Part shown: positions 8,162 through 17,186 of the stretch, piece after piece | Layout: every line of letters starts with the position of its first letter | Position numbering within the stretch: position 1 is the first letter of the stretch | NCBI RefSeq assembly: GCF_900114915.1 | Contig: NZ_FOUS01000002.1 | Span: 620,001 to 684,000 of the forward strand | Length of the DNA stretch: 64,000 nt | Direction: 5' to 3' | From: Bradyrhizobium sp. Rc3b | GTDB lineage: Bacteria; Pseudomonadota; Alphaproteobacteria; Rhizobiales; Xanthobacteraceae | Made by a program: the position numbers and the translations under genes | The notes under the pieces: generated by a model | The model's input: the letters and a program-made list of their open reading frames with translations, nothing else | Databases searched by the model: none | Told to the model about the DNA's origin: nothing

Positions 8162-8286
8162 TTTAAGTTTGAGACGAATCCACCGTTTTGCCGTATTCGG
8201 CGATAGTCATGGAAGTGGGCGCGTGCATTTGGCAGGGCAAGCGATTGTCGGGCCGCGATTGAACCGGCAGGATTCAGGTTGTTTCG

Positions 8287-9561
8287 ATGAGTGAAAGGCC
8301 GCCCATTTCGCCCCGGAGTCCGCGGGCAGCGCTCGAGCCCGAGCAGGTCCCGCCGCCGCCGAAGCGATCGGACCGTGCGCGCAATCCCTTCGTGATCGTC
8401 GGCAACGCCATCATCACCCTCCTGCTGATCGCCATGCTCGGCGCCGGCGGCGTCTATTATTACGGCCGGCAGGTGCTCGAGGCGCCCGGGCCGCTCAAGG
8501 ATGACAAGATCGTCAACATTCCCCAGCGCGCGGGCAAGCGCGACATCGCCGAGACGCTGAACCGGGAAGGCGTGACCGACATCAACCCGTGGGTGTTCAT
8601 CGCCAGCGTTGCCGCGTTGAAGGCGAGCTCGGACCTCAAGCCGGGTGAATATTCGTTCCAGAAGAACGCCTCGCTCCGCGACGTCATCGCCACCATCGTC
8701 GAGGGCAAGGTGGTGCAGCACGCCGTCACGATTCCGGAAGGGCTCACCTCCGAGCAGATCGTGGCGCGCCTGTCCGACAACGACATCTTCACCGGCAGCG
8801 TGCGCGAGCTGCCGCGCGAGGGCACGTTGCTGCCCGAGACCTACAAATTCCCGCGCGGCACCCCGCGCGAGCAGGTGGTCCAGCGCATGCAGCAGGCGCA
8901 CAAGCGCGTGCTCGCCGAGATCTGGGAACGCCGCAATCAGGACATTCCGGTCAAGTCGCCGGAGCAGCTGGTGACGCTGGCTTCCATTGTCGAGAAAGAA
9001 ACCGGCAAGCCCGACGAGCGCAGCCGCGTCGCCGCGGTGTTCGTCAACCGCCTGAAGCAGCGGATCAAGCTGCAGTCCGATCCGACCATCATCTACGGCC
9101 TCGTCGGCGGCAAGGGCACGCTGGGCCGGCCGATCAAGCGCAGCGAGATCACGCAGCCATCGCCCTACAACACCTATGTGATCGAGGGCCTGCCGCCGGG
9201 CCCGATCTCCAATCCCGGCCGCGCCTCGCTGGAGGCCGCCGCCAACCCGGCCCGCACCCGCGACCTCTATTTCGTCGCCGACGGCACCGGCGGGCACGCC
9301 TTCACCGAGACTTACGACGCGCATCAGAAGAACGTCGCCAAGCTCCGCGCCATGGAAAAGCAGATCCAGAACGACACGGTGGAGCCGGCCGAGGATGCGC
9401 CACCGCCCGCTGCCGTCGCGCCCGGAGCCGCCGATACGCCGACGGCGACCACGCCGGCCCGGCCCAACCAGCAGAAAAAGCCGCCGGCGGCGCGCCCCGC
9501 AGCTCCAGCACCGGCGCGGCAGGGCGCGGTGCAACCCTCGCCGCCGGTGGTCCAGCGCTAG
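8287..9561 (+). CDS. mltG: Endolytic transglycosylase MltG
   Basis: MltG is an inner-membrane enzyme that cuts nascent glycan strands and sets peptidoglycan chain length. There is a short proline-rich cytosolic N-terminus, one membrane helix at about 35-58, a LysM-like part, and the YceG catalytic domain with LLPETYKFPRG and catalytic Glu236 in LASIVEKETG. SDPTIIYG and GLPPGPISNPG are also family motifs. After residue about 365 comes a roughly 60-residue Pro/Ala-rich tail not found in the E. coli protein. Length is 424 aa. It sits between fabF and yicC. Confidence 0.95.
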   Translation: MSERPPISPRSPRAALEPEQVPPPPKRSDRARNPFVIVGNAIITLLLIAMLGAGGVYYYGRQVLEAPGPLKDDKIVNIPQRAGKRDIAETLNREGVTDINPWVFIASVAALKASSDLKPGEYSFQKNASLRDVIATIVEGKVVQHAVTIPEGLTSEQIVARLSDNDIFTGSVRELPREGTLLPETYKFPRGTPREQVVQRMQQAHKRVLAEIWERRNQDIPVKSPEQLVTLASIVEKETGKPDERSRVAAVFVNRLKQRIKLQSDPTIIYGLVGGKGTLGRPIKRSEITQPSPYNTYVIEGLPPGPISNPGRASLEAAANPARTRDLYFVADGTGGHAFTETYDAHQKNVAKLRAMEKQIQNDTVEPAEDAPPPAAVAPGAADTPTATTPARPNQQKKPPAARPAAPAPARQGAVQPSPPVVQR

Positions 9562-9675
9562 GCGCGTTGCAGACCTGCTCGCCGGCTTTGCGGATTCCAC
9601 TTTCCTGCAAAATAGTCTTAAGATTCGCGTGGCTTGATGCCTCGCGAATCCCGTGTTTCTGGAGAATTTGACCTG

Positions 9676-10563
9676 ATGGCGCTGTCGTCCATGACCGGCT
9701 TTGCGAGATGCCACGGCGCAAGCGGGCCGTATACGTTCGAATGGGAATTGAAGTCGGTCAACGCCAAGGGCTTTGACCTCAGGGTGCGGCTGCCGCAGGG
9801 GTTTGACGAGCTCGAGGCCCACGCCAAGAAACGCGCCGGCGAGCTGCTGTCGCGCGGCACCGTCTATGCCAATCTCACCGTCAAGCGCGCCAACGCTGCG
9901 GCCACCGTTCGCGTCAACGAGGACGTGCTCAACGCCGTGCTCAAGGCCGCCGCCGTCATCGCCGGCAAGGTCGATGCGGTGGCCCCGAGCATCGACGGCC
10001 TGCTCGCCATCAAGGGCGTCGTCGAGGTTGCCGAGCCCGAGGGCGACGAGGAGGAGGACAAGGCCGCGCGCGCTGCCGCAGCCGAAGCCTTCGACAAGGC
10101 GCTCGCCGATCTCGTCGAGATGCGCAAGCGCGAGGGCACTTCGCTCGGGCAGATCCTGACCCAGCGGGTCGACGAGGTCGAGCAACTCGCGAAGAAAGCC
10201 GAAGTCGCACCGGGGCGCAAGCCGGAGGCGATCAAGGCGAGGCTCGCCGAGCAGATCGCGAGCCTGCTCGACACCTCTGACCGTTTCGATTCCGACCGCC
10301 TGATGCAGGAGGCGATTCTGATCGCCACCAGGGCCGACATCCGCGAGGAGCTCGACCGCATTGCTTCCCACATCGCGCAGGCGCGCGAGCTGATCGGCAA
10401 GGGCGGCCCGATCGGCCGCAAGCTCGACTTCCTGGCGCAGGAGTTTCACCGCGAGGTCAACACCTGCTGCTCGAAGTCGAACGACATCGAGCTGACCAAT
10501 ACGGGCCTCGCCATGAAGAACGTGGTCGAGCAGTTCCGCGAGCAGGTCCAGAATCTGGAGTGA
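9676..10563 (+). CDS. yicC: YicC/YloC family endoribonuclease-like protein
   Basis: YicC-family proteins take part in RNA turnover; E. coli YicC promotes decay of the small RNA RyhB. The start MALSSMTGFARCHG is the family N-terminus (SMTGFAR); an open extension of 14 codons upstream is ignored. Central and C-terminal family blocks are visible: NAKGFDLRVRLPQGFDELE, ELDRIASHIAQARELIGKGGPIGRKLDFLAQEFHREVNTCCSKS and the closing FREQVQNLE (here cited as separate segments). Length is 295 aa. gmk starts 3 bases after the stop; the yicC-gmk pair is widely conserved. Confidence 0.93.
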   Translation: MALSSMTGFARCHGASGPYTFEWELKSVNAKGFDLRVRLPQGFDELEAHAKKRAGELLSRGTVYANLTVKRANAAATVRVNEDVLNAVLKAAAVIAGKVDAVAPSIDGLLAIKGVVEVAEPEGDEEEDKAARAAAAEAFDKALADLVEMRKREGTSLGQILTQRVDEVEQLAKKAEVAPGRKPEAIKARLAEQIASLLDTSDRFDSDRLMQEAILIATRADIREELDRIASHIAQARELIGKGGPIGRKLDFLAQEFHREVNTCCSKSNDIELTNTGLAMKNVVEQFREQVQNLE

Positions 10564-10566
10564 TCG

Positions 10567-11226
10567 ATGACGAGCGGCGGTCACGGAACTGACGGTGTCG
10601 AGCGGCGCGGATTGATGTTCGTGCTGTCCTCGCCCTCGGGCGCGGGCAAGACGACGCTGTCGCGTCTTTTGATCGACCGGATGTCCGGCCTGAAAATGTC
10701 GGTGTCCGCGACCACGCGCCCGATGCGGCCGGGCGAGGTCAACGGCAAGGATTATCTGTTCGTCGACAAGCCCCGCTTCGAGGCGATGGTGAAAGGTGAC
10801 GAGCTGTTGGAATGGGCCACCGTGTTCGAGAACAGCTACGGCACGCCGCGTGGCCCCGTCGAAGCCGCGCTATCGTCCGGGCAGGACGTGCTGTTCGACA
10901 TCGACTGGCAGGGCACGCAGCAGCTGCGCGAAAAAGCCCGCGCCGACGTCGTCAGCGTCTTCATCCTGCCGCCCTCGGCGGCGGATCTCGAAAAGCGTCT
11001 GCACTCGCGCGCGCAGGATTCCGACGAGGTGATCCGCAAGCGCATGAGCCGCGCCAGCCACGAGATGAGTCACTGGGCCGAGTACGACTACATCGTGATC
11101 AACCACGACGTCGACGAGGCCTTTGCCGAGGTGCAGTCGATCCTGAAAGCCGAGCGCCTCAAGCGCGAGCGGCGGATTGGCCTCGTTGGCTTCGTGCGAG
11201 GTTTGCAAGGGCAGCTGCAGGGCTAG
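10567..11226 (+). CDS. gmk: Guanylate kinase
   Basis: Gmk phosphorylates GMP to GDP with ATP. The P-loop SPSGAGKTT lies at 22-30, followed by the GMP-binding region (SATTRPMRPGEVNGKDYLFV) and FDIDWQGTQQL. Length is 219 aa including a short N-terminal extension (MTSGGHGTDGVERRG). It is co-transcribed with yicC. The last 68 bases overlap the 3' end of a gene on the other strand, so the two transcripts converge and pair tail to tail. Confidence 0.97.
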   Translation: MTSGGHGTDGVERRGLMFVLSSPSGAGKTTLSRLLIDRMSGLKMSVSATTRPMRPGEVNGKDYLFVDKPRFEAMVKGDELLEWATVFENSYGTPRGPVEAALSSGQDVLFDIDWQGTQQLREKARADVVSVFILPPSAADLEKRLHSRAQDSDEVIRKRMSRASHEMSHWAEYDYIVINHDVDEAFAEVQSILKAERLKRERRIGLVGFVRGLQGQLQG

Positions 11227-12370
11227 GCTGCGGCAGCCGCGGCCCTTGCTTCGCCAGCCGTTCCAGCATCGCGGTGATCACGTCGACGTCGACGGCCTCT
11301 CCGGCCTGCGCGTCTACCGGCGCATCTTCATGGTGATCGACGGCCTTTTCGTCGCCGATGTCCTTGGCTGCGAGCCGCGGGGGCGATGCCTCGATCTCGA
11401 ACTTTCCGTTGAAGATGTCGGCCTTGTCGAGTTCGGCGGCCTTGTTGCGAATGGACGCGGATTGCGCCGCGATCCTGCCGATCTCCCTGGTGAAGGCTGC
11501 GATTTGCGCGGTCTGCGGCGGCCGAACTTCATCGAAGTCGACGGGGCCCTGCTTTGCGCGCGGCGTGACGGCGGGCTCCGCACCGAGCCAGGGTGCGCGG
11601 CTTCCGTCCTGGTCCTGCGGCGCCCAATCGTCCCAATGCCCGCGGCGGTCGACGGCGGCCTGGACGCGTACGCGTCCGCCGGCGAAGCGGTAGATGATGC
11701 TGGCGAGGATGCCGGCGAGCGCCAGCGCGCCGCCGATCACGAGCAGCAGCATCTGCACCGAGCCGGCCGGCTTGTCGGCGGTGCCGTCTGGCCCGGCCAG
11801 CGCCATCGGCGCGGGAGGCTTTGTCGGCTTCGCGCTTGGTGGTGCGGTGGCCGCAACGGGAGCTGGCCGCGGGGCGGGCGCGGCGGAGGCCGGGGAGGTC
11901 TCGGGCCAGCGCGCGGTCACGGCCGGCTGCTGCGCGTTGGTCTCGGGCGCGCCGCTTGGTGGTTGCTGGGCGACCGGCTGCGCATTGGTTGCGGCGGGCG
12001 CGGGCGCGCTCGTGTTGGGCATGCCAGGTGCGGCACTCGTCTGCGGAGCGATGTATTCGGCGCGCGCGTTCTGCATCGTTTGCGGCGCGGCTGAATCCGC
12101 CTCGGGTGCGTCGGTCGTCGCCTGCGCGGTCTGGGAGGATTTGCCGCCTGCGGCGCGCAGATACCAGCATTGCCGCTTGGTGGTGCGGTCGAGACGATAG
12201 TACCAGTGTTGCCCCTGCGGCGCGGCACCCTTCGGCGAGGCGAGGCAGTCGGCGGCCGCGTTGGCTGTGCTCGATGGCGCCGGCGCATTCTGCGACACGG
12301 CAGCCAGTGGTGCGCCGGCAATGATGCTGCCGACCAGCGCGGATACGAATTTTGCGGTGCGGTTGCCCAT
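11159..12370 (-). CDS. Hypothetical secreted/membrane protein with Pro/Ala-rich linker
   Basis: The start MGNRTAKFVSALVG is preferred because GGGAG precedes it; an ATG 7 codons upstream is weaker. The protein has 403 aa. Layout: signal peptide about 1-25; a small Cys-containing module (DCLASPKGAAPQGQHWYYRLDR then QCWYLRAAG) seen in several proteins of this group; a long Pro/Ala/Thr-rich linker; a membrane helix at about 205-228 (MLLLVIGGALALAGILASIIYRF); and a soluble helical C-terminal part. The topology suggests an envelope protein. Function is not known. Its 3' end overlaps gmk by 68 bases on the opposite strand. Confidence 0.75.
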   Translation of the reverse strand: MGNRTAKFVSALVGSIIAGAPLAAVSQNAPAPSSTANAAADCLASPKGAAPQGQHWYYRLDRTTKRQCWYLRAAGGKSSQTAQATTDAPEADSAAPQTMQNARAEYIAPQTSAAPGMPNTSAPAPAATNAQPVAQQPPSGAPETNAQQPAVTARWPETSPASAAPAPRPAPVAATAPPSAKPTKPPAPMALAGPDGTADKPAGSVQMLLLVIGGALALAGILASIIYRFAGGRVRVQAAVDRRGHWDDWAPQDQDGSRAPWLGAEPAVTPRAKQGPVDFDEVRPPQTAQIAAFTREIGRIAAQSASIRNKAAELDKADIFNGKFEIEASPPRLAAKDIGDEKAVDHHEDAPVDAQAGEAVDVDVITAMLERLAKQGPRLPQPSPAAALANLARSQRGQSAARA

Positions 12371-13657
12371 CCTGGTCTCCCGGTTACGCATGACGCAACT
12401 CTCAACCAGCCCTTTGTCATCAAAGACTTGGGTGGCAATGAGCCGCAAATCCGGAGAGGATGTGGCTTGAATTGGGCTCGCAGCGCATTCGTTCCGGCGC
12501 GAGATCAGGCATTTTCCTGGGCGTTACTGCTTCGCCGAGCTCCAGGTTCCGCCGCAACCATCGGAGCGCCCCCCGGTTCCGGAGCCGCTGCGGGCGCCGA
12601 GACAGCCAGAGCCGGTGAAAGTCACACCGTCGCCTTCGCCCGACCGTGCGAGCCGCTCGGGCTGACGGTTCCAGTGACGGGGCGAAAGGTGCGTGACAGT
12701 GGGGGCACTCGCAATGACGAGTATGGGGCAAATAGATCGCGCTCGATCGGCTTTCGTAACTCGCAGACACGGCTTCCCATTCTCGCGGCGCATTTCGCCC
12801 GAGGCTTGCTGTCGTCGCGCCCCATGAAGACCAAAGGGCGCAGGGAAGGCCGGGCGCCGGCGGCACCCGCAAGTCCGTGCGCGACGAAGATGCACACGGG
12901 GTGGACCACAGGTGATGCCGGTCGCCCGGCCTTCCCTGCGCGGCTGGTTTTAACGGTGTCCTTCGTGCTCTCCCCGGGGAGCGATGCACTATTGCCCCCG
13001 TCGCCTTGCGGGAATGATCGATGCAGTGCCCGGTCGGACCGCCGCATCACCGCAAGCCTTGACGCACAGACCCCGGGCGTCAGGACCACACGACTTCTCC
13101 GTCCGCGGACGATCCCGCCGGAATATCCGGAAGCTTGCGTGTGCTCGCCCCCAGGCATCGACGAAACCGCTGTGACCGCGCCGGGTCGTATCGCGTCCCC
13201 TGAAGACTCACGGTTGCCCGCCCTGTCATCAGGCTGATCGCGCCGGCGCTACCGCGTCCACCGCCACCCGGCCCGCATCTCGTGACGATCGCGAAGCGCC
13301 CCTTTGGCAGGGCCGGGATGAGGCGCATATGCCACAAATCCGAAATTCGGGAAAGTGGAATATTTTTGCGCGTTGGGCTTGACCGGGTGTTTTGCCCGAC
13401 GCCTCTCAAGGAACCGCCGTCAGCTCCGTTTGTCGTGTACATCGCGGAAACGCGCCCCATCATCGCAAATGACCCAAGCGGCCTAGCGGAGCAGCGTTCC
13501 CTAGTTCCAAACCTTTACCTCTGCGACTGCCCAAGGGAAACCTGAATTTCAAGCCTTGCAGTCACCGACTGTTAGGAAGGCTAAGATAAACCGCAGGATG
13601 TGGGAATGGACCCCGGCAAGGCGTCAATCGTGATCGAGCGACTGACAGGGGAGTGTG
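12371..13657. other. 1.3-kb gene-poor region with structured repeat
   Basis: Several open frames cross this region on both strands, but none has a ribosome binding site plus protein-like composition; they are rich in Arg, Pro and Ser in all frames. It contains a perfect 19-bp inverted repeat (12838-12941). The sequence resembles a long interspersed repeat that is frequent, and often mis-annotated as short proteins, in Bradyrhizobium genomes; this is from memory and was not searched. The promoter of the 13658 gene must lie near its right end. Confidence 0.45.
12838..12941. repeat. Long inverted repeat, 19-bp perfect arms
   Basis: GCGCAGGGAAGGCCGGGCG (12838-12856) is the exact reverse complement of 12923-12941; the loop is 66 bases. 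About 30 bases on comes a further self-complementary stretch, CTCCCCGGGGAG. The arms would form a stable RNA hairpin on either strand. Confidence 0.75.
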
Positions 13658-15280
13658 ATGGCTGTCGTCGATCAATGCGATTGCCCCGACAAGACAGGCA
13701 GGGCGTCGTCGGGACAATTGGGTGCCGATACCTGGATTCAACCCTCAACTGCAGCCATACTCGTTTGGCTGGGATTGCTTGCGATGGAGATCATCGCAGT
13801 CCTGGCGCTGTGCGACTTCAGGCTCTTCTTCACGCTCGACGATGCGTATATCCACCTTGCGGTCGCCGACCAGATCCTGTCCGGCGGATATGGGATCAAC
13901 GCCGGGGAATATTCATCGCCTAGCTCATCGATCATCTGGCCATATTGTCTGGCTCTGACCGAAGCGCTTCATCTCGGTGCATTTGGTCCGTTGTTGATCA
14001 ACGCTGCAGCCGCAGGTGCGGCGATCTTGGCTATCACACGCCTCTTGGAGGCGAATGGCCTGTTCGATGGTGTGGGCGAGCTTCCGTTCGCTTGCGTGAT
14101 CGCGCTGCTCCTCATCTTCAGTGTCAGCGCCGTCGCGCTGCCCATGACCGGCATGGAGCACAGTATTCACGTCTGGGCCTCAATCGTGACCTTTGCTGGT
14201 CTCGTGGCGGCTGCGCGCGGGTTCGCACCAACATCACTCCATTTCCTCGCCCTGGTGCTGCTTCCGCTCATCCGCTTCGAAGGGATCGCATTCGCCGGTG
14301 CCGCAATCGCGGCGTTCACGCTGCTGGACCAGCGCCGCTTCGCGGCCGGCGCAGCGCTAGTCATTGTCGTCACTCTATCGGGCTATGCCGTTCTCATGGC
14401 CTCGCGTGGCCTGCCGTTGCTGCCGAGCTCCGTCTTGTTGAAAGGCTATCTGACGACTCTTGATCAGCCCGCGAGCGAGCTACCCGCTATCGTCAGAAAC
14501 ATGCTGCGGAGCGTGATGACGTCGTATGGATTGCGGCTCATCGCACTCGGTCTCGCTGTTGCCTGGTGCGCCAGTCTGCTACGCGCCGATCGCAAGGTAC
14601 TGATCGTCCTTCTGGCTGTTCTTGTTGCCGCCGGAGCCCATCTGGTGTGCGGTCAATACGGTTGGTTCAATCGGTATGAGGTATACATCATGGCTCTCGC
14701 GGCAGCCGCGTTGCTGTGGGGCATCGCACAACTCAAGCCACGGCTCTCTGCGCTGCAATGGTCTCGTGTGAAGGTCGGCGTGGTCTTCGGGCTCGGCACC
14801 GCGGCGATTCCCTACATGACAGCGGCAGTGGTCTCGCCGCTAGGCGCAAGCGATATCTACGAGCAGCAATACCAGATGGCTCGTTTCGCCCAATCGTTTT
14901 ACAGAGATGCGGTTGGGGTCAACGATCTCGGCTTGGTTGCATATCGCAATACCAACTATACGCTCGATCTCTGGGGCCTTGGTTCGGAGCAGGTGCGCAA
15001 GGCGAGAATGGCGGGAGATTATGGGCCGGCAGAGATGGCGGCCCTTGCCCACGATCACGACGTCGGTCTCGTCATGATTTACGAGGGCTGGTTCGAGAAA
15101 GGCGTGCCATCGAGCTGGACGAAGGTCGCCGTGCTCCAAACGAGAAGCGTAACCTTGTCGCGTCAGAACGTCGATTTCTACCGCACGCCGCTGGCCGATG
15201 CGGCGGCGGTTGACGCCGCGCTTCGGGCCTTCAAGGCAACGCTCCCGTCGCGGGACAGGCTGGATATCATCACGCCGTAG
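13658..15280 (+). CDS. Polytopic membrane protein, GT-C glycosyltransferase-like
   Basis: GGGGAG (13648-13653) fixes the ATG at 13658; a GTG one codon earlier is also open. The 540-aa protein has a short hydrophilic N-terminus, about 10 predicted membrane helices and a soluble C-terminal part of about 140 residues. The first loop after helix 1 holds FFTLDDAYIHLAVADQ with an acidic pair at 61-62, then GGYGIN and SSPSSSIIWP. This arrangement is typical of GT-C polyprenyl-phosphate-sugar-dependent transferases. It would act on the periplasmic side. Donor and acceptor cannot be told. It stands alone, without other glycan genes. Confidence 0.7.
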   Translation: MAVVDQCDCPDKTGRASSGQLGADTWIQPSTAAILVWLGLLAMEIIAVLALCDFRLFFTLDDAYIHLAVADQILSGGYGINAGEYSSPSSSIIWPYCLALTEALHLGAFGPLLINAAAAGAAILAITRLLEANGLFDGVGELPFACVIALLLIFSVSAVALPMTGMEHSIHVWASIVTFAGLVAAARGFAPTSLHFLALVLLPLIRFEGIAFAGAAIAAFTLLDQRRFAAGAALVIVVTLSGYAVLMASRGLPLLPSSVLLKGYLTTLDQPASELPAIVRNMLRSVMTSYGLRLIALGLAVAWCASLLRADRKVLIVLLAVLVAAGAHLVCGQYGWFNRYEVYIMALAAAALLWGIAQLKPRLSALQWSRVKVGVVFGLGTAAIPYMTAAVVSPLGASDIYEQQYQMARFAQSFYRDAVGVNDLGLVAYRNTNYTLDLWGLGSEQVRKARMAGDYGPAEMAALAHDHDVGLVMIYEGWFEKGVPSSWTKVAVLQTRSVTLSRQNVDFYRTPLADAAAVDAALRAFKATLPSRDRLDIITP

Positions 15281-15409
15281 CGTGATCTCAGGAGGTGCGA
15301 GGCATCGCTAGAGAGATCATCCGCAGGACGGAGTGGGGCCTGCCGATCAAGCCCGTTCGCCTGAAACTTCTCACCTCCAGCGTCGTTGAACCGTGGCTGA
15401 GGACAGGCC

Positions 15410-16024
15410 ATGCCGATCAAGGACCAGATCAAGAATCTCGCCAAGAAGCTCGTGGAGGAGCATCCCGATGCGGCAACGCTGCGGGCGCTGGTGCGGGCCC
15501 GGAAGCCGGCAGCCATCCGTTTTCGCGACGATGGCATCGTGCCGAACAATCCGCGTTTTCCGGTGTTGCTCTATCGCGGCGCGGTCAATCTGAAGTCCAG
15601 GCGCTATCCCCCTGAGGTCATCATCGACACGCTGTTCGATACAAACGGCTGGGGCCGGTCGTGGCGGGACACCGTGTATGACTTCGTCCATTATCATTCG
15701 CAGGTCCACGAAGTGATGGGCGTGGCGCGCGGCACGGCCAGGCTTGAGTGCGGCGGGGTCAAGGGACGCGTCCTCCGCGTGAAAGCCGGCGACGTTCTGG
15801 TGCTGCCCGCCGGCACCGGACACAGGCTGATCGAGTCCAGCCGGGACTTTGGGGTCGTCGGAGCGTATCCGCAGGACGGGACGTACGACGAGTGCACCGA
15901 CACGCGCGAGCGTCCCGATGCCGTCAAGCGCATCGCCAAGGTCCGCAGGCCGAAGACGGATCCCGTCCTCGGCCGCGGTGGTCCGCTGTTCACATCATGG
16001 CGGACCGCGCGGCCGCGATCGTGA
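15410..16024 (+). CDS. Cupin domain protein
   Basis: The 204-aa protein has one cupin barrel in the middle: YHSQVHEVMGVARGTARLECG gives motif 1 (His, His, Glu as likely metal ligands) and GDVLVLPAGTGHRLIE gives motif 2 (cited as separate segments). The overall pattern resembles YjlB-type cupins. The C-terminus is basic and low-complexity (RRPKTDPVLGRGG). It follows the membrane protein by 129 bases and may be independent. It faces a crp/fnr gene 50 bases away. Substrate unknown. Confidence 0.8.
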   Translation: MPIKDQIKNLAKKLVEEHPDAATLRALVRARKPAAIRFRDDGIVPNNPRFPVLLYRGAVNLKSRRYPPEVIIDTLFDTNGWGRSWRDTVYDFVHYHSQVHEVMGVARGTARLECGGVKGRVLRVKAGDVLVLPAGTGHRLIESSRDFGVVGAYPQDGTYDECTDTRERPDAVKRIAKVRRPKTDPVLGRGGPLFTSWRTARPRS

Positions 16025-16074
16025 CGCGAGGGAGAGCGGTCCGCTCACCCATCCTCTGCGCTCGCCCTCCGCGC

Positions 16075-16776
16075 TCAGGTCAGATAGTCGGGCGTGAAAT
16101 CGGCAAGCCTGCGCAATTCTTCAGGCTGCAGCAGCTCGATCTCGCTGCCCTCCCATGCGATCAACCCGCGATGCCGTAGTTCTTGAATGGTGCGGTTGAC
16201 GTGCACGATCGACAGGCCACAGGCATCGGCGACGTGGCGCTGCGTCATCGGCATCTGGAAACAGGCGTCCTTGAGAAGGCCGACGATCTCCAGCCGCGCC
16301 GCGAGCTCGCAGATCAGATGCGCGACCTTCGGCAGGGCCGCCTGCGCGCCGAGGCGGGCGATCCATTGCCGCGAGATCGCCGCATCGATCAGCGTCTCGC
16401 GCCAGAACGCGCGGGTCAGATGGATAGAGCCGTCGAGCAGCTGACGGAGCTGGCTGTGCCCGACGTAGCCGACGATGGTCGGGCCGAGGCCGACGAGATC
16501 CGCATCCATCGGCGTGACCAGGAGCGTGTGCAGGCAGGGCATGTCGCCGGGAACGTGGAACGCGAGGATCTGGCTGCGATCGCCGACGATGCGGGCCTGG
16601 TAGAGAAAGCCGCTGACGACGAAGACGCAGCGCGAGGCGGCCTCGCCCTGACGCAGCACGATCTCGCCGTCCGCGACCTGGCGTAGCGTGGACGGCAGGC
16701 CCGCGATCTGCTGGCGTTCGTCCTCGGACAGGCCTTCGATGGCCTGGAGACGCGCGATGAACTTCGGATGCGGCAT
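16075..16776 (-). CDS. Crp/Fnr family transcriptional regulator (first of three)
   Basis: The 233-aa protein has a cyclic-nucleotide-binding-like domain (about 20-130) and a C-terminal winged helix (MTQRHVADACGLSIVHVNRTIQELRHRGLIAWEG, helix-turn-helix at about 175-205; segment cited only by its ends and middle). It lacks the N-terminal Cys cluster of oxygen-sensing Fnr. The linker motif FWRETLIDAAISRQWI is shared with the regulator at 17187 (VWRETLLDASIFREAI), so these two are paralogues of one subfamily. It is probably co-transcribed with the 77-codon gene 17 bases upstream. Confidence 0.9.
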   Translation of the reverse strand: MPHPKFIARLQAIEGLSEDERQQIAGLPSTLRQVADGEIVLRQGEAASRCVFVVSGFLYQARIVGDRSQILAFHVPGDMPCLHTLLVTPMDADLVGLGPTIVGYVGHSQLRQLLDGSIHLTRAFWRETLIDAAISRQWIARLGAQAALPKVAHLICELAARLEIVGLLKDACFQMPMTQRHVADACGLSIVHVNRTIQELRHRGLIAWEGSEIELLQPEELRRLADFTPDYLT

Positions 16777-16793
16777 GAGTCTCGTGGCGCGCT

Positions 16794-17027
16794 TCAGCCC
16801 TCTCGCGGCGCGTCGATGAAGCGCCGCGAGAGCTTTGCGATGGTCCAGTCGGAGACCTCAGTGCTGCGGAACTCGCGGATGGCGTGGGCGAGTTCCTGAT
16901 CCGACATCGGATGCGCCGGCTCGCGCAGCGTGCCGTTCTTGAAGGCATCGCTGATGCAGTCGAGGTGTTCGCTGGTATCGGATGCGAACAGGCCGCGGAT
17001 GCGCTCCAGGATCGTCGTAGGACTCAT
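16794..17027 (-). CDS. Small hypothetical protein, 77 aa
   Basis: The protein starts MSPTTILERIRGLFAS and is mostly helical and mixed-charge (SDQELAHAIREFRSTEVSDWTIAKLSRRFIDA), with no membrane segment or signal. It precedes the crp/fnr gene by 17 bases, so the two probably share a message. Composition and position support a real gene, but no family is recognised. Confidence 0.55.
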   Translation of the reverse strand: MSPTTILERIRGLFASDTSEHLDCISDAFKNGTLREPAHPMSDQELAHAIREFRSTEVSDWTIAKLSRRFIDAPREG

Positions 17028-17148
17028 GAGAAGGGCGGGCTCGGTTGGTGGTCGAGGTGATGGTGTGAGTGCGACCCGAATGATCGCAAACGGATTAGCA
17101 ACCAGTGCGTCCGTCTCGCGTTCTAGTCCGCTGAACCAGGGCCAGAAG

Positions 17149-17160
17149 TATCATTTGATA
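17149..17160. promoter_or_regulatory. Short palindrome in a divergent crp/fnr promoter region
   Basis: TATCATTTGATA is a perfect 12-bp inverted repeat 26 bases before the + strand crp/fnr start, in a 159-bp divergent promoter region. It does not match the TTGAT-N4-ATCAA box. A role as operator for one of the nearby regulators is only possible. Confidence 0.25.
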
Positions 17161-17186
17161 GATCCGGCGCGATTTTTGATGGTCTC

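Noticed and set aside
8158..10584. Very long open frame on the minus strand opposite mltG and yicC
   Set aside because: It is antisense to two well-supported genes. High G+C third positions keep this frame free of stops; composition is Arg/Asp/Leu-rich and low in aromatic residues, with no family motif.
13282..13545. 87-codon plus-strand frame in the gene-poor region
   Set aside because: No ribosome binding site, no recognisable fold, and it starts inside repeat-like sequence; left unannotated.
15269..15286. Hairpin ATCACGC-cgta-GCGTGAT over the stop of the GT-C-like gene
   Set aside because: No T-run follows on either strand, so it is not called a terminator; it may be chance.
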